Shown here: positions 12,217 to 23,372 of the stretch, piece by piece | How the letters are laid out: each line of letters begins with the position of its first letter | Position numbering within the stretch: the first letter of the stretch is position 1 | From: Colletes latitarsis | Taxonomy: Eukaryota > Arthropoda > Insecta > Hymenoptera > Colletidae | Assembly (NCBI RefSeq): GCF_051014445.1 | Contig: NC_135140.1 | Span: 13,633,501-13,697,500, forward strand | DNA: 64,000 nt | Direction: 5' to 3' | Program-made: the position numbers and the translations under genes | The notes under the pieces: model-generated | Seen by the model: only the letters and a program-made list of their open reading frames with translations | Databases searched by the model: none | Told to the model about the DNA's origin: nothing

Positions 12217-14580
12217 TTCTGAGAGATTTTTGGTCCACAATTACTTTCGACACTCCCATCTCACGATGCGATCGACTTCTCGGAGGCATACGATAATCCT
12301 CCTATCCCTCGCAGACTCTCTCCCAATCGATTTTACTCCCGCGTTTCGGTATTCTTTTAGTCGCGGGCACCTTCCTTCCAATCTTCTTTTGTCCCCTGAT
12401 CGTCCAATCGCTAACGATTGGACGACGTCGACGCCAACGCCGCAGTGGCATTCAAACTCCAATTCTCATCGATTCGTTTCCAATCATTTTCATAACCGCG
12501 AACAACGACCGAACGAACGACAATGTCGCGTACGCTGTATTCTTTCGCCGCGATTTGCACTTCGCGCACTCCAGGCTCCAAATTGTCCACATATCCGCGG
12601 CTCCAACCCTTCACGCTCCTGTTTTTGTTCTTTTTCCGGCGCGAACGCCCACGTTTTTCATCTATTATTAAAAGCGCGACGCGGAATGCACGAACACGAT
12701 CCCACCGCGCACGTTTTTATCCGTTGTCGTTTTTATCGTGCATCGTTTCACGGAAACCTAGGAACGAATATCTCGCGACGACTCTACCGTCGTAACGCGC
12801 CACAATTTGCTAACGGTTGCAAATTTCTTGTCTTTTCTTTTTCCTTCGACTACCGTTTCAACCTGATAAGTTCTACGATTCGTCAGAATAAGGAACGAAA
12901 CGAAACGAAACGAAACGGAGTAAGGGTATGGGGGCACGAAATTATTAAGGAGGCAGTTAACTCAAGAAAAATAAGATCGCGATTTAGCGTTACTCGAGAA
13001 ATCCCCAAAAACGTTATCTATCGATCGAGATTCTCAGTCACGCAGTCGATTTCCGTTTACGCTGGAAGACGTGTTAAACATGCTCGATTCCACTATTTCG
13101 TACGAGTCTCCCTCTTGTATTTTGGTTTCTCCGCGGAGCAACCATTTCGAAAATCGGTGGCTATCGATAGAGTAGCATCTCCGCGTGTCCAATGCACTAG
13201 TTGACCAGTACTAAGAAGGGGGTGGTTCTTCACCATGGCTTAAAAGGTGACTCGAGAGTCGGCAGAATAGATCGACAGGTTCGAGTGTTCCCAAGTCCCG
13301 CCGAAATTCCATGGTCGACAGAGCGTTTGATCCCCAATCTCCTGAGGCATCTGAGGTTGGATCATCGCGATTTAATTAATTCGGGGAACATTGTCCGTGA
13401 AAAGAGGACAGTAAAGGTTTAGAAAGGATTCGCACCAACCTGTGTGAATGCATGGAGCTTGATTGAGTGCATCCCAATTTCGATACCCAAGGGGGGGTGT
13501 ACGATTCTTATATAGAAAAGCCTCGCAGCTCGATCACTCTCTACGTTCTTTGATCTTTGTTCTACTATCGAACGATTTGGCTCCAAAGGAACGAGCCCAC
13601 CGTCGTGATGCTGTAGCTAGGACGGATGGTCCAACCGCGAAACGGAGATCTATTCGTGCGTCACCGATCCACCGGTTGAGAATAATTGACAGATATCGTA
13701 GAGGAATTTTCACATCGACCGAAAAACCAGGAACGTACGGAAGAAGCAAGGACCGAAGGGAAAGAGACGGCGGAAAGCGACATGCGCGAAATCGTATATT
13801 TGAGAGCGCATCCGCACATCTGGACGCTTCTTAATCGATAAGAGTTACCTGTGTACGTTCCGATCGAATCATCTGAAACGTATACAGTGAAATTCTGTCG
13901 GGCGCCAAAATGAAAATTATTTTTCATGCATCGTTGATCGTACGCGATCGCGCTTGAAAAACGTTCGTGGTCGATTACCCGGGGGCGTAGCTCGTATCTG
14001 TGCACGCATAGAACGTATGGAGACGAAGAAGAGGGGGATCATAATGCGAGTACATCAATTTTTATCGTTAATTTTACAGGAAGGTCCATCGAAATGCATT
14101 TGTACACAGAGGTCCATTAAATCATTGAGTTTGAAAAGAACATGCCACGCTAAATACATTCGCTTTCTCGATGAATTTCTAGTTGTCGCGCATTTAAACC
14201 GCTAGATGACGTTATTTAAACTTTATAATGGATTGTCAATTCAATAAACTAATCGTCACGGATGAAATATGGGATAGATCGAACGTTTGATAGAAACTTC
14301 TACCCTAAAAACGCACTAAATTATAATAATCCTTTTGCATTGTTACAGATTAACTTTGAAGATCTCTTTGAATAAACAAGTTTGACAAAGTTTTAGTAGC
14401 AAACTATCGATGACTGTTGATACTTTTCCACCTCTACCTCCTAGGTGCCTTTGCAGCATTAAAACTTATGTCAGTATCAGAAAACAGCTAGTTACTTTAT
14501 TTCATATAGAGTGCAGTTACACGTAACTTGCTCCTGTTTATGAGGAATGTAATAGATCAATATTGAAAAAGAAGACGTTA
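12217..14580. other. Interval between the small membrane protein and APCDD1
   Basis: The first half (12217-13850) is unusually GC- and CpG-rich and yields long open frames on both strands whose translations are Arg/Ser-rich and look non-coding. It may hold promoter or 5' UTR sequence for the small membrane protein. A four-unit CGAAA run is at 12896-12915. A minus-strand AATAAA (TTTATT at 14496-14501) would serve the APCDD1-like transcript. Confidence 0.4.
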
Positions 14581-17500
14581 TTAATGACATCTACGGATTA
14601 CAATCGTAAAAGTATTCAAAGTACTCGGTTGCATCGGTAGATGTGACAACGAACACAGTGTACTCCACAACAGCAAAAGTAACATCGTCAGACGTAGTAA
14701 GGAAGAACTACTTTCTAACAGGCAAGAGGCAGCCGAAGAGGAAAACCAATATCGACCGCGGCGTTCGTACGTTTGAGAGGAGAACTGTAACCCTTGCAGA
14801 GATTCGGAACGTCGTGTACCGGTGTTCGTTTGAAAATAATTCTGGGAAATTGTTTCAGAGCATCGACGAAGAGGGGCCTCCCAAAAATCATCTTTCCACG
14901 AGGCTAACAGCAAAATGTAATTTCCATTCCAATCGAGGCCTACCCTCGCCTTGAACGTCAACACCGCGGGAGCCTCGACCGTTCGAAGCACGCAATTCTT
15001 CGGCCACGAGTTTCCTGTTGCGCGTCTGTTCCTTTTCGTAGCTGCTAGACAACGAGTCGACGCCGTGGTATCGACAGGGATCGACCGACTCTCGGTGACC
15101 CGTAATTCCAGCAGCGTCATTCCAGAAAGTAGCGTCGCGTGTTTTCGGGCCAAGGATAGGGTGATTCGATCGGTAGATCCCAATCGAGCCACCGATCCTA
15201 TCGTTGGTTCCTTGCTGTCTCGCGTGACGCGACGATAAACGTTCGATTCGGGGATCAGAGACTTTTGAACCCTTTCGAATCGAACGTTTTCGCGTTCGAA
15301 CGTATCTCGTTCTCGTCTGACCGGACGTTGAACGTAAGTACCTGCTACGATGATCGTGTACAACGGAATCGAGCACGCAGAGTCGGCGTAGTAAGTCCAG
15401 CGCGCGGACCATCGGTTACCACCGGAATAAGTCCGAAAGAATCTTCTGGACCAGAAGCCTTGATCGACGCTTTCGCACTTGACGCTCAGCCAGAGGCCAT
15501 CGATCACCGCCGGAAGCGGTGGTGCTTGGTGAAACAGAGGCGGGCTCAGCTCGGTAGCGCGTAACACGCTCCCGCAGATCAGGCAGCCGGAAGCCTGTAA
15601 CGTTAGAAAGAGAGCATTGATTAGGCACTGTTCCTTGCGTGTCTTGAAGCTATATGGGCGTATCCGAAAAGTAAGTTCCGTTTACTAAATTTACTAGATT
15701 ATAGATTGCACGGTAAATAATGGATGGGGTTAATTAAGAAAGCATAGGGGCATTTATAGCTTGTGCCGCTGCTTCGTTAGTCGAGGAGAACAAGAAAAAT
15801 TGTAGGAGGATAGAAAAGGAAAGGAGAGTGGAGGCGTTTCATCCCGGAGGTGACGCCACAAGCTTATTAGATAGAAAAAGTAAACACGTAAACTGGAAGT
15901 CATCCTAAGCCTACTGGACAAGAATTAAATAAATAAGTTTCATATACTGATGCCTCGTTGCAATAAATGTCTCAGGAATGGTGAAAACGAGGTAGAAAAG
16001 TAGTTTAAACGACTTCTTGGGTTCTTATTTATTATTAAGTAAGTCGATCACGGACTAAGCCAAGAACCTAAACAGTCAAGGGAATTAGGCGATTTAGCTT
16101 GCTAGTCAACATCTCATCTCCCAAGAGTAGAATGTACTAGTCACAAAGTATTTTGAATATACATTTGTGATTTGTTTTAACAGTCTATCGGAATTTACAT
16201 TCTGGATACGCCTAGTACTTTCGTATCCATACCGTATCAGCGCGTAGCAACGCTGCGGATTGTAACCGATCCGGCCTCCGTGACCCTGTCGCCGATATTC
16301 CAGAGCGTCCGCTACGACCAAACCTGCCTAACAACAACTCGACTCGTGTTCGCGTCCTGTCTGCGTCCGCTGGATTGCGATTCAACGGTCCAACAATATT
16401 CGTCGGAGGATCGAATCGTCTCCTCTCGACTCGCAGCAACTCAAGTTCAGTGAATTCGATGCCGAGGAATTTTAGACACCCCAACGTGCCTCGGTTTCTC
16501 GGTCGTGGCAAGCGACTTTGAAAAGAATTCGAGTTCAAACCGAGATCGTGTAGGCTCGCGTTCGACAAAATATTCGTCGACGGTCGTTCGTAGATAAGTT
16601 GCGTCGTATACGTGCGCCATTTCGTTTCGATTCCGCCGCAACTGGCGTTTAGTTTGCGTTCAAACTTGTGAACGACCTGGCAATGCGACGAGTCAAAAGG
16701 TATGCGTCACGAAAACAAGACAATGTACGTTAAACAACGAAAGATGATCGGTGTACCTGTCTGTCAAATGGTATCAAACGAATAGAATCCAACTGAACGT
16801 TAGCTTCCGTAGCGCCAGGAACCGCGATGGACGCCGATGAGATTTCGATAGAACCACGCGCCACGACAGTGTACGTTGCAATACTGCACGACTCCTCGGC
16901 GTAATAGTATCGTAACAAAAGGAACGTGCCGTTCGCGAAAAAGCTATATTTCCTTACGATATATTCAGGCCCGGCACGTACTTCGCATCTGCGGAAACAA
17001 TTTCAAAAATCTGTGTCGAATCGAACCACTTTCATAAACTTATTCCACTTAAAAAACAGAGGATACTTACTCCTCTGATAACCACGTTGAATGTAACCTA
17101 GATGGCGTGTCGTCTGTTACAGTTGCTCTGTCTTCAGAAGCAATTTCTTTCATAATCGTATCGCATCGATCCTCGTCCCTTTCCAATTCTAGAAAAACCG
17201 TACAACCTAATCCTAAAGATAAAACCGAAACGACGATTAAAACAGACACAACTGTTTCGTGTCTCTTCCCCCGCCATTCTGATCATCCCTGTTTCTTCTT
17301 TGATACATGGATTTGGATAAAATCGAGCTACCTCAAATTTAGGTACCTGAATTTAGAAAAGTTCAAACGCATACTTCTAAACACCTATGTAAGCGCGAAT
17401 ACAATCGTAGAACAAAGAAATTTCTATGACAACTTGATAGTACGATTAAAATAATGGTCTCGCGAAGAAAACAAAAGATTAATAAGTGAGGCCCAATGGT

Positions 17501-17791
17501 TGAGAAAAATAAAGGGAAAGATACATTTGCGTATGTAACATATTCTCTTGCGTTCGCGTTTCCACGCTCGCGTGTTTCCCTCTGCGCTTTTGCTACCTCT
17601 TCAATTGGTATTCCAATCGAATCGACGAAAAGACACAATGGAATGCGTGATGTTATGCAGTCGACGAAATGGCGCGATAAGCACCGAAGAGTAAAAAGAT
17701 ATTGTTATGACAAATGTAGCGTTCGTTAAAATGTTTACGTTTACTTACTCGTAAATAAACCGAGAAAAGAAATACCGATCAACAACAACAT
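14581..17791 (-). CDS. APCDD1: APCDD1-like membrane glycoprotein (Wnt-antagonist family)
   Basis: Five exons join in phase: 17749-17791 (signal peptide MLLLIGISFLGLFT), 17071-17188, 16757-16988, 16233-16676 and 14581-15594, about 616 residues. An alternative acceptor at 17212 would add eight residues to exon 2. The first APCDDC domain shows CEVRAGPEYIVRKYSFF, YYYAEESCSIATYTVVARG and PGATEANVQL; the second shows WLSVKCESVDQGFWSRRFF and TYYADSACSIPLYTIIVAGTY. A C-xx-C hinge (CLICGS) precedes the second domain, as in vertebrate APCDD1. The C-terminus has a hydrophobic helix (LLRLTMLLLLLWSTL), fitting a membrane anchor. Vertebrate APCDD1 binds Wnt and LRP at the cell surface and inhibits signalling; that activity is inferred. 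The second domain carries a basic insertion of about 55-70 residues, unless a further intron removes part of it. NOL11 diverges from the same 1-kb region. Confidence 0.85.
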
Positions 17792-18803
17792 ATTCTCCCT
17801 TGGTAATCCGAAATTTTCCGATATCGTTTGTTCTTTTACCGACGTAAACAATATTTATTGTAACTTCAATCTTATACACTGTTTTGCCAAAACTTCGCTT
17901 TTTATCACAACCTAATTATCACACTATTCCTCCCTCAAACTCTCCTCGAACGCTCTGGACAAACTCAAATTCCATTCAAGTCACCCCAACGGTATATAGC
18001 TCTACCCCTACCCGGCCTTCTTTCCTTGAACAATAGTGCCATGCCCAGGATACATGATGCGTCCAGATTGCATCTTTCTTTCAAAACGTAAACTTTCATT
18101 TTGCATCAATTTCAATTAACGTGAACAGTATTAACAATACGGATTTATCCGTGAGGGTGTTTTGTTTAATTTAGATTTATATATAATCTTTTACTTATAA
18201 ATACTTTACTCTCTTTAGCTTCGAGTGAGCTCGGTTATAAAATTGTGTAAAATGTAAGATAATTAACCCCTTACCGTGGCATTTAGCTGGACGAAATCCG
18301 GGCCCAAACGGTAGGCGTGAACGCGCGGTAAACAGACCAGATTGATGCTAAACTGCTTTGTAACAGAGATTATAAGAATCGTGACCGACCTTGTGGCGTA
18401 CCGATAGGAACTAAAACTTTCTGTTCGCGAGTCTGGCTCGTAATGTTTACGTTTGGGCCAAAATCTTCATCACGAGTCAAATTCGTTGAAATACGAGAAG
18501 GGGTTAACTACTAACGTTCGAACCTGCCGGCACGTGTCAGCTGTTTGCATCTCGCTCACACTCAAAACGTACTACTCTTTGATCGTCTTACGATGATAAT
18601 GTTTTCTGATCTTCCTCCAACATTTAATATTAATTTGTTCAGTACTGGATATGAATCAATCGTAAGTCGAGCACTTGTGAAGAAGACTTTTCGAAAGGGA
18701 CTTATCGTTAAGTGGATTGGTCACTGATCTCTATGCACTGATATATATAGAAATCAATGGTAGTGGCCCTCTGGTGGCAAATACTTTTCTACACGCGTTC
18801 AAA
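17792..18803. other. Divergent promoter interval between APCDD1 and NOL11
   Basis: One kilobase separates the two divergent start codons, so both promoters probably lie here. About a quarter of it is a piggyBac-like MITE (18263-18507). A short plus-strand open frame at 18545 ends before the NOL11 start and looks non-coding. Confidence 0.55.
18263..18507. mobile_element. piggyBac-like MITE, copy 1
   Basis: A 245-base segment starts TTAACCCCTT and ends AAGGGGTTAA, so TTAA, the piggyBac target duplication, flanks a CCCCTT terminal inverted repeat. Subterminal GGCCCAAAC words occur in inverted orientation near both ends. Two more copies lie at 20617-20771 and 37753-37954. It is too short to encode a transposase. 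It sits between two divergent promoters. Confidence 0.85.
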
Positions 18804-20950
18804 ATGGCAAAACTTTATTCGTATTATACACTGTGCCCGCTTATTGATCAACAAAATTTGTTAGGTGTTGAAAGAGATTCGGAAAACGGATGTGCAATCG
18901 TAACATTAGGAAGAAATATTGTAATTCGATATAAGGTAAATTTAAGTATTGCGTTAATAGCATTTATTTCTAATACGCCTTTCATATCCGAATTACTTGC
19001 GAACAATACTATTATCTTCGCAGCTACAAGATCCAAAGCAATTGAGTAGTTGGACGAGTAAAGATCGGTTAACGACACAAGTCATCTATGATGAAACAAC
19101 CCATCGATATGCTGCGATATTTAACGAGAAGAAGATACGTCTTTGGTCCGAGAAAGAGACGGACTTAAATAGCATTAGAGGTTACAAATTTCAATCTCCG
19201 TTACACACTATTCTTACTCTCGAAAAGGGGCCTCCTGTGTTGGTTCGTAAAGATGGAGCTACCGCTTCGTTAGAATGGGCTGTTCAAAACAGAAAATCTT
19301 GGTCCAAAGATGGAATCTTAGGTGTGGATGAAAAGATTTTGGATTGTCATTTATTTCGTACCGGCAACAAAATTAACTTATGTCTCTTAACTGAAACCAA
19401 TGGAATGTATTGTTGCTTAGTGATTAAACTTAACGATACAACCTTCTCCAAAGATATGGATCGTGTAAGGAGAATGGAATTGACGCGAAGATCAGAGAAG
19501 TTAGTTGGTTATACGGTACTTCAAACAAAAAACAAAGCATGTCTGTTGACATTGTGGTCGCACGGCAGACTGTACAGCCATTCTTTGACAGAAACAAGTA
19601 GTGAATCTAGTTTACATACACTGATTAGTATTATTTGTAATATCAATACAAAGCATCCTGTAGTTATGACACCATTAAATGAAGCTACTATAGCAGTCTA
19701 TGGAGCTGATGCTTCTGAAGAAGGAGCTGTATTAATGATCTATAATGTACAATTCAAATTGGTTCAAGATGCACAGAAACTAAAGCTTTATACAAAAGAT
19801 GCAAAATTATGGAAAATCGAGGACAAATTATTGCTTGCTGCCAATAAACACTTAGCAATTGCTCCTTATCATCTAGCACCTCAAAAAATAGCTACTTTAC
19901 TTGGTTCATCCTTACATTTCAAAACTAGCGATGAAAACGAGAAAGACGACGAGATTATTGTGGTACAAGAATCAACAGTAGCTCAATGGGAAAATAATTC
20001 ACCACCTTTAGTTAAACAATTGGTTCAGCAACCTCCTAAAAAACTTTCCAAACAAATATCCTCTTACGTGAACGAAGGATTAAGCGATGCGGCAATACAA
20101 GAAATATTGATTCCGCAATTGATAGAATCGAAAGATATTGAAGGAATTGTATGGTGTTTAAATACCTTTAAGGACCTACCAGAGAAACTATTAATCGATC
20201 TTTTGATTTTCTCACTAAGGTGTAACGACGCTACGTTTTTACCGTCGCAAAACGGCACGATCAACGATCTTTCCACCGTCAAGAACTTTTATTCCAGAAA
20301 CGATTTTCTCGATAAAATTTTTAGTCTTACTTATTCCGATGTCTCTTTATCTTCGTATCTTAAAAGCGGGTTAAATTTCGACGAAATATTAAGACTTTTG
20401 CAATATTTAATACAAAAGTTAGACGATCAGGAAAATATTTTCAGCTATATCGTACAGCAACCTACAGATAAACAATTATATGAGTGGTCTAGCCTTTTGT
20501 TAGAATCCCACTATCAGCATTACGTATTATCACGAGATCCGGAAGTATCGATGCTTCTCAATAAACTTAATTGTGTTTTAGACGATCATGTAAGTGTTCA
20601 TGCATAGAACATTGTCTTAACCCCTTCCCGTACTTTAACGAGTCTGACTCGCGATGAAGATTTTGGCCCAAACATGAATACCACGAGCCAGGCTCACGAA
20701 CAGAAAGTCGGCCCAAACGAAAACGTTTAGGTCCGGATTTCGTCGAGCTAAATGGCACGGGAAGGGGTTAATAGATTTGTGGCTTGTTTTGCCTCTCGTA
20801 ATAATAAATATTTTTTTTCAGTTACGTGTATTCAAAGACATGGAAAATTTGAGGCCTATCTTAAAACGGATCATTAACGAAAAATCATCAAAGCTGTTAC
20901 AAAAAAACCGTAATAAGTTCTATGCAATAGAGGAAATAAAACTTTACTAA
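18804..20950 (+). CDS. NOL11: Nucleolar protein 11 (NOL11), t-UTP/SSU processome subunit
   Basis: Three exons: 18804-18935 (MAKLYSYYTLCPL..NIVIRYK), 19024-20589 and 20822-20950, giving 608 residues; all joins are GT-AG and phase 0. The N-terminal half matches the NOL11 beta-propeller, with LLGVERDSENGCAIVTLGR then GRNIVIRYK at the first strand and later RLWSEKETDLN and VYGADASEEGAVLMIYNVQF. The C-terminus ends FYAIEEIKLY, close to the family ending (YSIE followed by hydrophobic residues). Human NOL11 acts in the nucleolus with the UTP-A/t-UTP complex in pre-rRNA transcription and early processing; that role is inferred. Intron 2 contains an inverted, internally deleted MITE copy. It converges on UQCRC2, with about 360 bases between the stops. 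Confidence 0.9.
20617..20771. mobile_element. piggyBac-like MITE, copy 2 (inverted, internally deleted)
   Basis: This 155-base copy begins TTAACCCCTTCCCG and ends GGGAAGGGGTTAA. Its left part matches the reverse complement of the right end of copy 1 (CGATGAAGATTTTGGCCCAAAC), and its right part the reverse complement of copy 1's left end (GTCGAGCTAAATGGCACGG). The middle of the family sequence is missing. It lies entirely inside NOL11 intron 2. Confidence 0.85.
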
Positions 20951-21309
20951 CACGAAAAATTATTCTGTTTGTTATATAACAATATAACGTACGGGGTGTT
21001 TAAAAATGATAGTCCATAATTCTTCGAATTTCAAATTGACAATGGACATTTTAGTTTCTATTATCATAAGAAATATTTGTACCTATACCTTTACATACAG
21101 GGAACAAAATTGGAAATAAAGGTTTCTTTATTTCTATTCGTATCTACAGAATGTTACATTCACTGCAATGAAAAATGCGCTGCCGGAGAATGTTGCAAGG
21201 ATTCGGATCAATTATTTATACGAACCTTAGTTACGATCTTCTCAATAATAAGAAGAATCCATGTATTAACTTCGTGCTACTTTTCACTTTGGAAGAATAC
21301 ACTTAACAT
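20951..21309. other. Convergent 3' ends of NOL11 and UQCRC2
   Basis: About 360 bases separate the two stop codons. A minus-strand AATAAA (TTTATT near 21127) could end UQCRC2. A GGGGTGTTT word at about 20993 resembles a repeat terminus. No further exon is evident. Confidence 0.5.
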
Positions 21310-23372
21310 CTATTTCAATTGATCAACATACGGTACAGTTCTCAGGTTACCAATGGCAGCCATGCTTAACTTTCCACTGGTCATTTTGTCAGCAACCTAG
21401 AATGCGTATACCATTAAGATAAATAAATTTAAAAGGAATAACGAATAAAGTAGCATGGTTAGTCAATCGCGTCATTAGTATACATACGGATTTAACGGCA
21501 GATGCGGAGACTTTTTCAACATCGGCAACTAGCGCCTCTGGTGCAGCGACTGCACGTTTGTGCAGAGCTTGACATTGTAAATTCTCTAATAAAGCAGCTC
21601 CATTATCTGCTGCCTCCAAAATTTCAGTCTTCAATATAGCTTTGCCGCGAGCAACATCACTGTCAGATACTTTCATGCTTTTCAACCACTTAGCAGCAAC
21701 ATTAGTTATCTAAATTGAATATTAAATTCAAAATTAAAATACGTAGGAATAATGCGTTATGCGTTCGAGTTTCAATTATATTTACTCACGGGTCCTGCTA
21801 CGTTGGGTGTCGAACATAAAACGAAACCAAAAAGTCCCGAATCTGAATAACTGGCATTAAAGGATGACAAAGCAAACGGTTCCGAGCCGGCAGCGCTCGA
21901 AACTTGCTTCTGCAATGGACTTGCACTGGCGCCCCACTTAACACGTGGCCCAGTACCAGACGCTCTTTGTAATACCGCACATGCTAAAGCGTCATTCTCG
22001 TTTTTCAAACTTACACCTTCGAGGGCAACCGCTACGTTAGTTAGTTCGGAGGTTCTTTCCTTACGCAACTCCCCACCACAATATTTTGATGCTTGGGTTG
22101 TAGCATCTTTTGAACCAATATCTAAATTCATTGCAAAAGCTGTAAGTTCTGCTAATGAAACCCCAGTTGCTACAACTGCACAGTTTGGTCCAGTAAACCA
22201 TGTATTAACAAAGTGTTGTAACTATAAAAAGAAGATAAAATATTGTTTCAACAAAGTCAACATCTTGTCATACATTGGAGTTACTTTGTAAAAAGCATGC
22301 TTACAGTTTCTGAACCAATTTTTCCTAATTGATGCTTTGGAGTATACAGGGAGTATCCAAGCCCAGTACGATATGCAGCCTTATGCAAAAGTTCAAGGAC
22401 TACAGTCGAATCTGGCAAGGAGGCTAATTCATATTCCATCCTGGGCAACTGATCTGATACCTCCCATGGTTTAAAAACTTGCTTTGTTGCAACATGCCCC
22501 AAAAATGTAAGAGCATCCGATCTGTTGATATATTATAATAGAAACATTTGATTTGATACAAATAGTATAAAAAAATAGAAAAACATTTACAAATTGTCTC
22601 TAGTAATCTGCAGTGTATATGCAATACTTTCACGATCAACTGTTGTCATTAAATTCCCACCAAGCTGTTGAATATTCCTCATTATAGCAAAACCACTGCT
22701 AGCAGATGTACTTAATCCTGTTGCTATCCGCAAAGAATGTGTTACACCTTGGGTATCATATGTTTCATTTCGTGACCCAGTTCTGCAAATAATGCATTTA
22801 TATACAAACGAAGGACCAGAACAGATTCGTTTGAGCATCAGCCTTGAGTTTTAAATACCTAAAAACAATGGACACCTGGGCAATCGGTGAATTATTGTCA
22901 CAAGTAGCGACAGTAACATTATTACTAGCAACTTTGCACTCAAACCGCGAAGAAGCAGAAGGCTGGGCAGCTGCTGCAGCTGCATAATGCCTAACCTGAT
23001 ACAGAATATCAAATACCATTAAGATCAATACATATGCATTCTCGTTCTCATACTTCTATCCTTAGAATGTGTTTGAGATTAAAGAGAAATTTTAGAATTG
23101 CCAAGAAGTTATAAACAGGAAATAAAAAGATACGATTAAAATCTTAGTTACGAAAAAGAAGATATCTATGAACACGATCCAGCTCTATGTAATTCCTACG
23201 ACAGAGTCTGACATACAGAACGATATCGAATCGTTTATATAACAGCTATGATAATCTTTTCGTAGTCAGAAAATAGAAAACAAATTCCTTTTTAGAAATT
23301 ATAGCAAGAAAAGTGTATTATTTTTACCGTAGGACTACGTAATAGAGACGACCGCGCGACCGAACAAGCCAT
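21310..23372 (-). CDS. UQCRC2: Cytochrome b-c1 complex subunit 2, mitochondrial (UQCRC2)
   Basis: Seven exons join in phase: 23328-23372, 22859-22995, 22591-22782, 22305-22521, 21790-22221, 21488-21709 and 21310-21396, giving 443 residues, close to the usual 440-450. The N-terminus MACSVARSSLLRSPTVRHYAA is basic, serine- and alanine-rich and lacks acidic residues, as expected for a mitochondrial targeting peptide. Family blocks include SPIAQVSIVFRTGSRNET, GGNLMTTVDRESIAYTLQ, AAYRTGLGYSLYTPKHQLGK, FNASYSDSGLFGFVL and the C-terminal MTSGKLSMAAIGNL. The protein belongs to the M16 peptidase fold but, as in other core 2 proteins, no HxxEH zinc site is visible. It is a matrix-side core subunit of respiratory complex III. 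A minus-strand poly(A) word is near 21127. Confidence 0.95.

Noticed and set aside
11660..13204. Plus-strand open frame of 514 codons
   Set aside because: The translation is Arg/Ser/Phe-rich without domains, has no splice support, and is antisense to a better-looking membrane protein. Long frames arise easily in this CpG-rich block.
14888..15412. 174-codon minus-strand frame
   Set aside because: It is a frame shadow of the APCDD1-like last exon; the other frame carries the conserved family blocks.
17363..17638. 91-codon minus-strand frame in APCDD1 intron 1
   Set aside because: No in-phase splice sites linking it to exon 1 or 2, and the skipped form restores the expected family sequence.
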